6,202 nucleotides of DNA, from contig PMNM01000069.1 of the NCBI GenBank assembly GCA_003161855.1, positions 10,552 through 16,753 on the forward strand, read 5' to 3'. The DNA is from Syntrophaceae bacterium (GTDB lineage: Bacteria; Desulfobacterota; Syntrophia; Syntrophales; Fen-1087). Both the position numbers and the translations under genes were made by a program. Below are positions 1 through 5,404 of this stretch, piece by piece. How positions within the stretch are numbered: position 1 is the first letter of the stretch; every line of letters starts with the position of its first letter. Under the pieces are notes generated by a model, which saw only the letters and a program-made list of their open reading frames with translations, had not been told where the DNA came from and searched no databases.

Positions 1-1101
1 ATTATTGCTTCTCTGCAATCAGATTTTCCCGGTGCCTGTATCGTTTTGTCCACAAGTACAGAAACAGGGCAGGCCATGGCCCGCCGGATTGTACCTGCAT
101 CCGTCCATCTGATCTACTACCCCCTTGATATTCCCTTTGTGATTCGGAAGGTCGTCCGCCAAATCCAGCCGGATATCTTCATCCCTACCGAAACAGAACT
201 CTGGCCCAACTTTCTCCGGATCTGCAAAAGGCAGGGGATCAAAATCGTGATAATCAATGGGCGCCTTTCCCCCCGGTCCTTCCGGCAATATTACCGTACA
301 CGTTTTTTCTGGAAGCAGTTCCTGGCAGATATCGATGAAATGGGTGTTATTTCAGAAATTGATGGCCAGCGGGCTGGCGCGCTCGGAATGGCCCAGACGA
401 AGATTCATGTGCTCGGAAATGCAAAATATGACGGCCTGGCGGCAATGGTATCACCTGTCTTACGGGAGGATATCGCCCATCGCTTGAATATAGCGGACAC
501 GGACAGGGTTTTCGTGGCTGGAAGTACCCATGAGGGCGAGGAGATCATTATTCTCGATGTTTATAAACAGCTCCTGAACCTTTATCCGGATTTCAAGCTG
601 ATCCTCATTCCCCGCCATATTGAACGAGGCCCGGAGGTCATTCGCCTGGTCAAACAATATGGATTCCAGGACAGCCTGACCATGACTGAAATCAACCAGG
701 GCCTGTCGAGACGAAACCAACGCGTCCTGGTCGTGGATGTTATCGGCGAGCTCTTCAAGATCTATAGCCTGGCAACCATTGTTTTCTGCGGGGGATCGCT
801 GGTGCGGAAAGGAGGGCAAAACATTCTCGAGCCTGCCGCCTGGGGAAAAGTGGTCCTGTATGGACCATCCATGGAAGATTTCAGAGATGAGAAAACCCTT
901 CTGGAAGAGGCAGGAGCCGGGATAACGGTGACGGACAGCCACGACCTTTTTGATAGAATTCTTGCCCTGCTGCGAGATCCTGAAACACTTACCCGGAAAG
1001 GTCAAATAGCCGGTCAGGTCATCGCTGCCAACCGCGGCGCTTCCCAGCGCTACGCATCCCTGATCAAGGAAGTCCTCATGAGTAAAAACCGGATATCTTG
1101 A
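1..1101 (+). CDS. waaA: 3-deoxy-D-manno-octulosonic acid (Kdo) transferase, 5'-truncated by the window edge
   Basis: This is a GT30-family enzyme that transfers Kdo from CMP-Kdo onto lipid IVA in inner-core LPS synthesis, at the cytoplasmic face of the inner membrane. The reading frame is open from base 1 and ends with TGA at 1099-1101, giving 366 visible codons. The family usually has about 420-430 residues, so roughly 60 N-terminal residues, including the membrane anchor and the catalytic Glu region, lie outside the window. Diagnostic motifs are ETELWP (bases 190-207), the NGRLS segment that follows it, and the C-terminal GGQNILEPAAWG (811-846), which matches the GG-N-LEPA nucleotide-sugar signature of KdtA. 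A TTG at 46 could be taken as a start, but the homologous sequence clearly continues upstream of it (SDFPGACIVLSTST), so it is internal. The gene converges on the por operon. WaaA can add one, two or more Kdo units, and the number cannot be read here. Confidence 0.93.
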   Translation: MIASLQSDFPGACIVLSTSTETGQAMARRIVPASVHLIYYPLDIPFVIRKVVRQIQPDIFIPTETELWPNFLRICKRQGIKIVIINGRLSPRSFRQYYRTRFFWKQFLADIDEMGVISEIDGQRAGALGMAQTKIHVLGNAKYDGLAAMVSPVLREDIAHRLNIADTDRVFVAGSTHEGEEIIILDVYKQLLNLYPDFKLILIPRHIERGPEVIRLVKQYGFQDSLTMTEINQGLSRRNQRVLVVDVIGELFKIYSLATIVFCGGSLVRKGGQNILEPAAWGKVVLYGPSMEDFRDEKTLLEEAGAGITVTDSHDLFDRILALLRDPETLTRKGQIAGQVIAANRGASQRYASLIKEVLMSKNRIS

Positions 1102-1173
1102 GATCCATAAAAATGGGTTCGCCGCAGCTCAGAAATCTTTTTCGCTTTTTCACGGTTTTTTACAAAGCCGTCT

Positions 1174-2073
1174 CTACCCTTCCGCGCGTTTGAGATACTC
1201 CTGCCACTTGGTATCCACCCAGACCTGCAACTGATGCAGTTGTTCGATATTCATCTTCTTGAACCGTCCCTGCTTTTCCAGGTAGTTGATGACAGGCAGC
1301 CGGTTGCCCCGCTCGGCCAGGGTTTTGCTCCGGCCCGTGAAGCGGAATTTTCCGTTTTCGACTTCGAACAGGACGACGAGTCCAGTTTCCACGGCCAGCT
1401 TGCCTGTCTTGATGGTGTCCTTGGGGGCATAGCCCCAGCCGGGCGGGCAGGGGACGTACATGTGAATATACCGCGTTCCCTTGATCTTCTTGGCTTTGAC
1501 AAATTTTTCATAAAGATCAATGGGATAGGATGGTGATGTCGTAGCCAGATAAGGAATATCATGGGCTTCCATGATCTTGATGAAATCCTTCTTATGCTGC
1601 TGTTTGGTCAGGATCGGGGTGGTGGACGTCAGAGCACCCATGGGCGTGGCGCTGGACCGCTGGGTGCCCGTATTCATGTAGCCTTCGTTGTCATAACAGA
1701 CATAGATAAAGTCTGTTCCCCTTTCCGCCGCCCCGCTCAGGGCCTGGATCCCCATATCGAAGGTCCCGCCGTCGCCGGCAATAGCCATCACGGTGGTATC
1801 CGTTTTGTTGAGGGCCTGGAGACCGGCCACGATACCCGACGCGGACGCCGCCGTGCTGGCAAAGGAATTGTTCAGACAGGGCACCATAACCGGCGTCGTG
1901 GGATAGATCCCGTGCAGAACACAGAGACAGCAGGCGGGCAGAGTCACAATGGTGTTCTCACGCAGTGCCTTCAGGGCGTATCGATAGCCCAGAGAAAGAC
2001 CGCACCCCTGACAGGCCCGGGTTCCGGGCAGAATATATTCTTTTGCATTCAGTTTAAAAAGATTTTCCGGCAT
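1174..2073 (-). CDS. porB: 2-oxoacid:ferredoxin oxidoreductase, beta subunit (TPP-binding)
   Basis: This is the catalytic TPP-binding subunit (299 aa, normal family length) of a four-subunit 2-oxoacid:ferredoxin oxidoreductase, a cytoplasmic complex that oxidatively decarboxylates a 2-oxoacid with CoA and reduces ferredoxin. The TPP/Mg motif starts at residues 100-102 (GDG) and runs to the conserved block CYDNEGYMNTG at 126-136, followed by QRSSATP, which is very typical of PorB. Four cysteines suit the proximal 4Fe-4S cluster: C21 and C24 (CQGC), one of C48/C49/C51 (PACCLC), and C209 in VPCPPGWGY. The ATG at 2073 lies 4 bp after the alpha-subunit TGA, and its ribosome site (AGGGTGA) overlaps that stop, so translation is probably coupled. 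It is the last gene of the operon. The symbol follows the pyruvate enzyme; branched-chain (Vor) or phenylglyoxylate (Pad) homologues share these motifs, so substrate is open. Confidence 0.93.
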   Translation of the reverse strand: MPENLFKLNAKEYILPGTRACQGCGLSLGYRYALKALRENTIVTLPACCLCVLHGIYPTTPVMVPCLNNSFASTAASASGIVAGLQALNKTDTTVMAIAGDGGTFDMGIQALSGAAERGTDFIYVCYDNEGYMNTGTQRSSATPMGALTSTTPILTKQQHKKDFIKIMEAHDIPYLATTSPSYPIDLYEKFVKAKKIKGTRYIHMYVPCPPGWGYAPKDTIKTGKLAVETGLVVLFEVENGKFRFTGRSKTLAERGNRLPVINYLEKQGRFKKMNIEQLHQLQVWVDTKWQEYLKRAEG

Positions 2074-2077
2074 AGGT

Positions 2078-3286
2078 TCACCCTGTAAATGTACTGAGCC
2101 AAGTTGTTTTTGGTTCCACCATTCCCCTGTCGAAACTGGCCAGGGAATCTTTTGCCGCCGCCACTAGTTCCCGGGCTTTGACGTCCCGGCCGCCCAGTCC
2201 GGCGATATAACCATGAATGGGCGCCTTGATGTTCGTCCCGTAAAAGGCCGCCTTCAGATCGGAGCAGAGGCCGCCTTCATAACCATAGCTGATGCTTTTT
2301 TCAAAGATCACGACGGCCTTCGCGTTTCGGAAGACATCCCGGACGTCCTCTTTTGGAAAAGGCCGGTAGACGCGGATTCCCACGACTCCCGCCTTTATAC
2401 CTTCCGCCCGGAGGATATCCGCTGCGGCCGTGGCTTCGCTGGCCAGGGACCCCATCCCGACAATGATCAGATCTGCATCATTCGCATGGTATTCCCAGAG
2501 CATTCCACCGTGGTTTCTGCCGAAGGCTTCGGCAAAGGCCGTATTGGCAGACCGGATGGTTTCGGGGGCTTTATCCAGCGCTGCCTGCAGTTTATAACGC
2601 ATTTCCATATAGCCGTCCCGGAGGACGCCTTCGCTGTCCCGCCTCTGCCCGGGGAAAAGAACGGGGTTGAGATTCCTCGGATCATCGGGCGACAGAATCG
2701 TGTGAGGCTTGTATGGAGGCAGGAAGGCCTTGACGTCGGCGGCGTCGGGGATATCCACCGGCATCATGGTATGGGACAGGACGAACCCATCGTAACAGAC
2801 CATGACTGGACAATAGACGGCTTCGGCAATCCGGTATGCTTGAATGACCGTATCCAGGATTTCCTGGTTGTTGCGGCAGTAGATCTGCATCCATCCCGTA
2901 TCCCGCTGGGCCAGGGAATCCTGCTGATCGTTGAAGATCGTCCAGGGGGCACCGACACCGCGGTTGACGCAGCACATGACGATGGGCAGACGAGAACCGG
3001 CCGCCCAGTGGAGCTGTTCGTGCATATAGAGAAGTCCGTTCGCACTGGTGGCGGTAAAGACCCGGGCGCCGACCGTGGATGCGGATATACAGACGGTCAG
3101 TGCGGAATGTTCCCCTTCCACCCGGACATATTCGGCCTTCAGTTCGCCGCTTTCCACATACTGGGACAAGATTTCGGACAACTGGGACTGCGGGGTAATG
3201 GGATAGGCGGCAACCACTTCCACGTTACAGAGTTTTGCCCCCAGAGCGGCCGCCTGATTACCGGTCATAATCTGGACGTTACTCAT
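2078..3286 (-). CDS. porA: 2-oxoacid:ferredoxin oxidoreductase, alpha subunit
   Basis: This 402 aa subunit combines the pyrimidine-binding domain of the TPP site (N-terminal half) with a transketolase C-terminal-like domain (about residues 270-360, starting at DADLIIVGMGS). Near the N-terminus, AAYPITPQS is the family signature; EGEHSA at about 58-63 supplies the Glu that activates TPP; and FNDQQDSLAQRDTGW is the conserved segment between the two. Its length matches stand-alone PorA/VorA. The ATG at 3286 overlaps the 3' end of the delta gene by 8 bp and has a GGGAGGA ribosome site 8 bases upstream, inside the delta coding sequence. The stop is 4 bp before the beta start. The NDQQDS segment is shared by pyruvate and branched-chain enzymes, so I would not assign the substrate from it. 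Function as the alpha chain of the complex is secure. Confidence 0.93.
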   Translation of the reverse strand: MSNVQIMTGNQAAALGAKLCNVEVVAAYPITPQSQLSEILSQYVESGELKAEYVRVEGEHSALTVCISASTVGARVFTATSANGLLYMHEQLHWAAGSRLPIVMCCVNRGVGAPWTIFNDQQDSLAQRDTGWMQIYCRNNQEILDTVIQAYRIAEAVYCPVMVCYDGFVLSHTMMPVDIPDAADVKAFLPPYKPHTILSPDDPRNLNPVLFPGQRRDSEGVLRDGYMEMRYKLQAALDKAPETIRSANTAFAEAFGRNHGGMLWEYHANDADLIIVGMGSLASEATAAADILRAEGIKAGVVGIRVYRPFPKEDVRDVFRNAKAVVIFEKSISYGYEGGLCSDLKAAFYGTNIKAPIHGYIAGLGGRDVKARELVAAAKDSLASFDRGMVEPKTTWLSTFTG

Positions 3287-3578
3287 TGATCTTGTCCTCC
3301 CTTACCATGCTAATGGCCCTGGGCGGGCATTCTTCCGCACAAATGCCGCACCCCTTGCAGTATTCCAGATCAATTTCCACGGGGATGCCGGGTTTGACCA
3401 CCCCTTCCGGACAGTAGAGCCAGCAGAGAAAACAGGCCGACTTGTTTTTCAGGGACGGGATGCATTTTTTACGATCGATAACCGGGCGGACACTCCGCCA
3501 GTCGCCGGTTTTACCGGCCTCGCCGACGGCAACGGTACACATAGCCGATATGTTATCGTCTTTCTTTTCTTCCATCAT
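3279..3578 (-). CDS. porD: 2-oxoacid:ferredoxin oxidoreductase, delta subunit (2x[4Fe-4S] ferredoxin-like)
   Basis: This 99 aa subunit is the ferredoxin-like electron wire between the catalytic core and external ferredoxin. Two cysteine clusters are visible. The second is canonical: C74-x2-C77-x2-C80-x3-C84-P. The first is stretched: C39-x9-C49-x2-C52-x3-C56-P, where the usual bacterial-ferredoxin spacing between the first two Cys is x2, so seven residues appear inserted. The conserved lead-in WRSVRPVID and the WLYCPEG segment around C56 are typical of PorD. A strong AAGGAGA ribosome site lies at 3582-3588. Two consecutive ATGs (3578 and 3575) both fit it, with spacings of 4 and 7 bases from GGAG; I keep the first, but the second is as likely. 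The gene lies 15 bp after gamma and overlaps alpha by 8 bp. Confidence 0.9.
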   Translation of the reverse strand: MMEEKKDDNISAMCTVAVGEAGKTGDWRSVRPVIDRKKCIPSLKNKSACFLCWLYCPEGVVKPGIPVEIDLEYCKGCGICAEECPPRAISMVREDKINE

Positions 3579-3593
3579 GGGTCTCCTTGTTCT

Positions 3594-4166
3594 TCAGGAA
3601 TTCCGTTTCTCACGGGTAATGGTCACTTCGTAGGCGGCTTTCACTGCCGCAAAATTTTTGAAAATCGCTTCCCGTGATAATTTACTCCGAAGCGCCTTTT
3701 CCAGATTTTCCAGGGAAACCATGCCCGCGGCCTTGGCGAAGGCGCCCAGCATCGGGGTATTAACCACCGGCGCCCCTTCCTTGATCAGATGCTGCTTGAG
3801 GGAGACGTTCGCGGCATCCACTGTGGCCAGATTGAAACCAGCGGGGATATTAAATGTCTCCGCTGGTTTGGCGGTATTGATGATCACCATCCCGCCTTTT
3901 TTCACCTTGCCCAGGATGTCTACCACGCCAAAGAGGCTGTCATCCAGAACAACCGTGATGTCGGCCAGTTCAATCTGTGAGAATGTCCGGATCGGGTTAT
4001 CGGCAATTCTCGTAGAGGCAGTTAGCGGCGCTCCTCGCCTTTCGGGACCGAATGTGGGCGCCGACGTCACACCTTTGAAACCTTCCAGGTAGGCGGCTTC
4101 GGCCAGGACATGCGCCGCAACGACTACCCCCTGGCCTCCCCGGCCATGCCAGATCACTTCATGCAT
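3594..4166 (-). CDS. porG: 2-oxoacid:ferredoxin oxidoreductase, gamma subunit
   Basis: This 190 aa protein is the gamma chain of the complex, which in this family contributes to CoA handling and to subunit assembly. The N-terminal GRGGQGV (residues 8-14) and FGPERRGAP (39-47) are the two signatures of the POR/KOR gamma domain, and PVVNTPMLGAF near residue 135 is also typical. The ATG at 4166 is preceded by AAAAAGGGGAGA, a purine-rich ribosome site with about 8 bases of spacing. It is the first gene of the operon. The order gamma-delta-alpha-beta is that of the four-subunit archaeal and Thermotoga-type enzymes, unlike the single-chain bacterial PFOR. Upstream lies a small hairpin, then a terminator-like stem, a small ORF and a promoter on the same strand, so expression may depend on readthrough of that leader. 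Confidence 0.92.
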   Translation of the reverse strand: MHEVIWHGRGGQGVVVAAHVLAEAAYLEGFKGVTSAPTFGPERRGAPLTASTRIADNPIRTFSQIELADITVVLDDSLFGVVDILGKVKKGGMVIINTAKPAETFNIPAGFNLATVDAANVSLKQHLIKEGAPVVNTPMLGAFAKAAGMVSLENLEKALRSKLSREAIFKNFAAVKAAYEVTITREKRNS

Positions 4167-4186
4167 ATTGTCGTCTCCCCTTTTTC

Positions 4187-4201
4187 GCGGATGATTTCCG
4201 C
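4187..4201 (-). promoter_or_regulatory. Small hairpin just upstream of the porG ribosome binding site
   Basis: On the minus strand GCGGA, a 5 nt loop (AATCA) and TCCGC form a perfect 5 bp stem, followed directly by GAAAAAGGGGAGA, which contains the porG Shine-Dalgarno. It could stabilise the 5' end of the transcript or affect ribosome access. Five pairs is short and may be chance, so the regulatory role is inference. Confidence 0.3.
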
Positions 4202-4224
4202 AGACTCAAAATATTACGCCGGAT

Positions 4225-4261
4225 AAACAAAAAGGCCATGGATTTTCCACCCATGGCCTTT
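4225..4261 (-). terminator. Rho-independent terminator or attenuator, read on the minus strand
   Basis: The arms AAAGGCCATGG (4261 to 4251 read on the minus strand) and CCATGGCCTTT (4241 to 4231) are perfectly complementary over 11 bp with a 9 nt loop. On the minus strand the stem runs directly into TTTTTGTTT, a U-rich tract. On the plus strand the stem is followed by AGGATTC, so it is built to stop minus-strand transcription only. It sits 26 nt after the stop of the small ORF and about 60 bp before porG. It therefore either ends a short upstream transcript or acts as an attenuator in the por leader. Confidence 0.75.
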
Positions 4262-4286
4262 AGGATTCTGCTTATTTTCTGATCGA

Positions 4287-4391
4287 TTACATTTTCCTAA
4301 AAACGACGGGTGATGGGTTTATTCCCACCAGTAGAAGAGAGAGGCACAACAGCCCTAACAGGTTGCTCAGATTAAGATTTTTTCTCTTCAT
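4287..4391 (-). CDS. Small hydrophobic peptide ORF (34 codons), function unknown
   Basis: This ORF is too short for routine gene calling. I read it directly from the minus strand: ATG at 4389-4391, TAA at 4287-4289. The product starts with a basic stretch (MKRKN), followed by an uncharged Leu-rich segment from about residue 11 to 24 (LLGLLCLSLLLVGI), then NPSPVV and a basic end (FRKM). Ten of 34 residues are Leu. This could be a single-pass membrane peptide or a signal-peptide-like sequence; C16 sits in the hydrophobic core, but no clear lipobox follows. An in-frame ATG at 4401-4403 would add MTSF, giving 38 residues. Neither start has a good Shine-Dalgarno, which is the main weakness. In its favour, a strong promoter lies just upstream and a terminator just downstream. 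It could be a small membrane protein, a leader peptide for attenuation of the por operon, or chance inside a non-coding RNA. I do not recognise a family. Confidence 0.45.
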   Translation of the reverse strand: MKRKNLNLSNLLGLLCLSLLLVGINPSPVVFRKM

Positions 4392-4432
4392 GAAACTCGT
4401 CATTTTCAGGAAATCCAAAAGAAATTTCGGTG

Positions 4433-4461
4433 ACTTTAAGACAAAACAAATCAGATGTCAA
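4433..4461 (-). promoter_or_regulatory. Sigma70-type promoter driving the small ORF and possibly the por operon
   Basis: On the minus strand a consensus -35 TTGACA (4461 to 4456), a 17 bp spacer and TAAAGT (4438 to 4433, four of six matches to TATAAT) form a good promoter in AT-rich sequence. The start of transcription would fall near 4426, leaving about 23 or 35 nt before the two candidate ATGs of the small ORF and about 200 nt to the terminator end. No better promoter is seen between the terminator and porG; only a weak TAATAT (4216 to 4211) with a poor -35 occurs there. Confidence 0.6.
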
Positions 4462-4498
4462 CAGCTAATTACTATAAATGTTTCTTTTTTTCAAGGGA

Positions 4499-4527
4499 TT
4501 GACGAATGTTTTTTTTTATAATAAAAG
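4499..4527 (+). promoter_or_regulatory. Candidate sigma70-type promoter for the SDR gene
   Basis: TTGACG (4499-4504) is five of six to the -35 consensus. With a 17 bp spacer it reaches TAAAAG (4522-4527), four of six to the -10. A perfect TATAAT lies at 4517-4522 but only 12 bp from the TTGACG, too close to pair with it. The long T tract between them (4509-4517) may bend the DNA. Transcription would start near 4534, about 67 nt before the ATG at 4601. This promoter is divergent from the minus-strand one at 4433-4461. Confidence 0.35.
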
Positions 4528-4560
4528 AGTTACGAATACAGGATTTCTTCAAACCGGTTC

Positions 4561-4570
4561 TCAATATTGA
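4561..4570. promoter_or_regulatory. Perfect 10 bp palindrome TCAATATTGA upstream of the SDR gene
   Basis: TCAATATTGA equals its own reverse complement. An 8 bp palindrome, AACCGGTT (4552-4559), directly precedes it. Both lie between the candidate transcription start and the ribosome site of the SDR gene, where a repressor operator could sit. No regulator is encoded in the window, so this is only a possible operator. Confidence 0.2.
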
Positions 4571-4588
4571 CGATTCAAAAATGACGAT

Positions 4589-4596
4589 AAGGAGGG
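4589..4596 (+). promoter_or_regulatory. Strong Shine-Dalgarno of the SDR gene
   Basis: AAGGAGGG is near-perfect to the anti-Shine-Dalgarno and lies 4 bases before the ATG at 4601. It fixes the start of the SDR and indicates efficient translation. Confidence 0.85.
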
Positions 4597-4600
4597 AGCG

Positions 4601-5392
4601 ATGGACTTAGGACTGAAAAACAAGGTCGCCCTGGTTGCCGGGGGAAGCATGGGGCTGGGGAAAGCCGTAGCGATGATGCTGTCGAAAGAGGGGGCGAAAG
4701 TGGCCATCGGTTCCCTGGATGATGCCTATCTGCCGGAAGCGGCAGAGGAGATCCGCCGGGCCACAGGAAGCGAAATCCTGGCCATTCCTGCCGATGTTAC
4801 CGACCTGGAACAGGCGAAACAATTTGTGCGGAAATCCCTTGCCCATTACGGCACGGTGGATATTCTGGTCAACAACGCCGGCGGTCCTCCTTCAACGACC
4901 TTTCTCGAAATCGATGACACCCTCTGGGAATATGGATTCCGGCTTAACCTCATGAGCACCATCGTCATGACGCGGGAGGTCGTGCCGGTTATGAAGAAAA
5001 AGAAATGGGGCCGGATCATCAACATGACGTCGATTGCGGTCAAACAGCCCATTGACGGACTGATTCTTTCTAATACAGTGCGCTCCGGCGTGATCGGTCT
5101 GGCCAAATCGCTCTCCAATGAGCTGGCACCCTTCCATATCACGGTCAACAGTGTCTGCCCCGGCTATACCCTGACGGACCGGGTGCGGAATCTCGCCAAA
5201 GCGACAGCGGAAAAAGAAAAAACGACGCCCGAGGCGATCATTAAACGCTGGGAATCTTCCATCCCCATGGGCCGTCTGGGCACACCGGAAGAATTCGCCA
5301 GCCTGGTCACCTATCTGGCTTCCAACCACAGCGGTTACATTACGGGCGCCGCCATCCAGATCGACGGCGGCTGGTATAAGGGAATCATGTAG
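4601..5392 (+). CDS. SDR-family oxidoreductase with atypical catalytic site (FabG-like fold)
   Basis: This 263 aa protein has the length and order of a classical short-chain dehydrogenase/reductase. It shows a nucleotide-binding loop AGGSMGLG (residues 13-20, with Ala in place of the usual first Thr), DVTD at 65-68, NNAG at 91-94, Asn116 in the active-site helix, catalytic Ser144, the CPGYTLTD segment after strand 6, and the C-terminal IDGGW. The YxxxK motif is lost: counting 13 residues on from Ser144, as in FabG, gives Ser157 instead of Tyr, and the Lys position is Arg161, within LILSNTVRSGVIGLAK. A subgroup of BKR-like SDRs without the perfect tetrad is known (from memory, the APE0912-type group), and the intact frame argues against decay. 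It may be a reductase with altered chemistry or a non-catalytic binding protein, so FabG should not be assumed. The gene stands alone, divergent from por, and converges on the TPR gene 12 bp away. Confidence 0.88.
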   Translation: MDLGLKNKVALVAGGSMGLGKAVAMMLSKEGAKVAIGSLDDAYLPEAAEEIRRATGSEILAIPADVTDLEQAKQFVRKSLAHYGTVDILVNNAGGPPSTTFLEIDDTLWEYGFRLNLMSTIVMTREVVPVMKKKKWGRIINMTSIAVKQPIDGLILSNTVRSGVIGLAKSLSNELAPFHITVNSVCPGYTLTDRVRNLAKATAEKEKTTPEAIIKRWESSIPMGRLGTPEEFASLVTYLASNHSGYITGAAIQIDGGWYKGIM

Positions 5393-5404
5393 CAGCGCTT
5401 GCGT

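Noticed and set aside
460..1005. Open frame on the minus strand inside waaA (181 codons)
   Set aside because: It is antisense to the conserved waaA domain and has no recognisable motif or ribosome site.
1105..1116. CCAT-AAAA-ATGG mini hairpin after waaA, with T tracts at 1139-1161, as a terminator
   Set aside because: Only four weak base pairs, and the T tracts are not adjacent to the stem. The 72 bp between the convergent waaA and porB stops shows no convincing intrinsic terminator on either strand.
2213..3289. Long open frame on the plus strand opposite the alpha subunit (358 codons)
   Set aside because: The product resembles no known family, and it lies antisense to a gene with clear PorA motifs. 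It is a frame shadow caused by codon bias in the real gene.
4343..4366. GGCAC...TTGC resembling a sigma54 promoter on the plus strand
   Set aside because: The GG and GC elements are about 20 bases apart instead of 10, and they lie inside the minus-strand small ORF.
4517..4522. Perfect TATAAT paired with TTGACG at 4499-4504
   Set aside because: The spacer is only 12 bp, too short for sigma70. The 17 bp pairing with TAAAAG at 4522-4527 is more plausible, although its -10 is weaker.
4167..4600. Riboswitch, T-box, tRNA or CRISPR repeat in the intergenic region
   Set aside because: I see no T-box consensus, no conserved riboswitch core, no cloverleaf and no direct repeats with regular spacing. 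The structure present is explained by the small ORF unit, the terminator and promoters.
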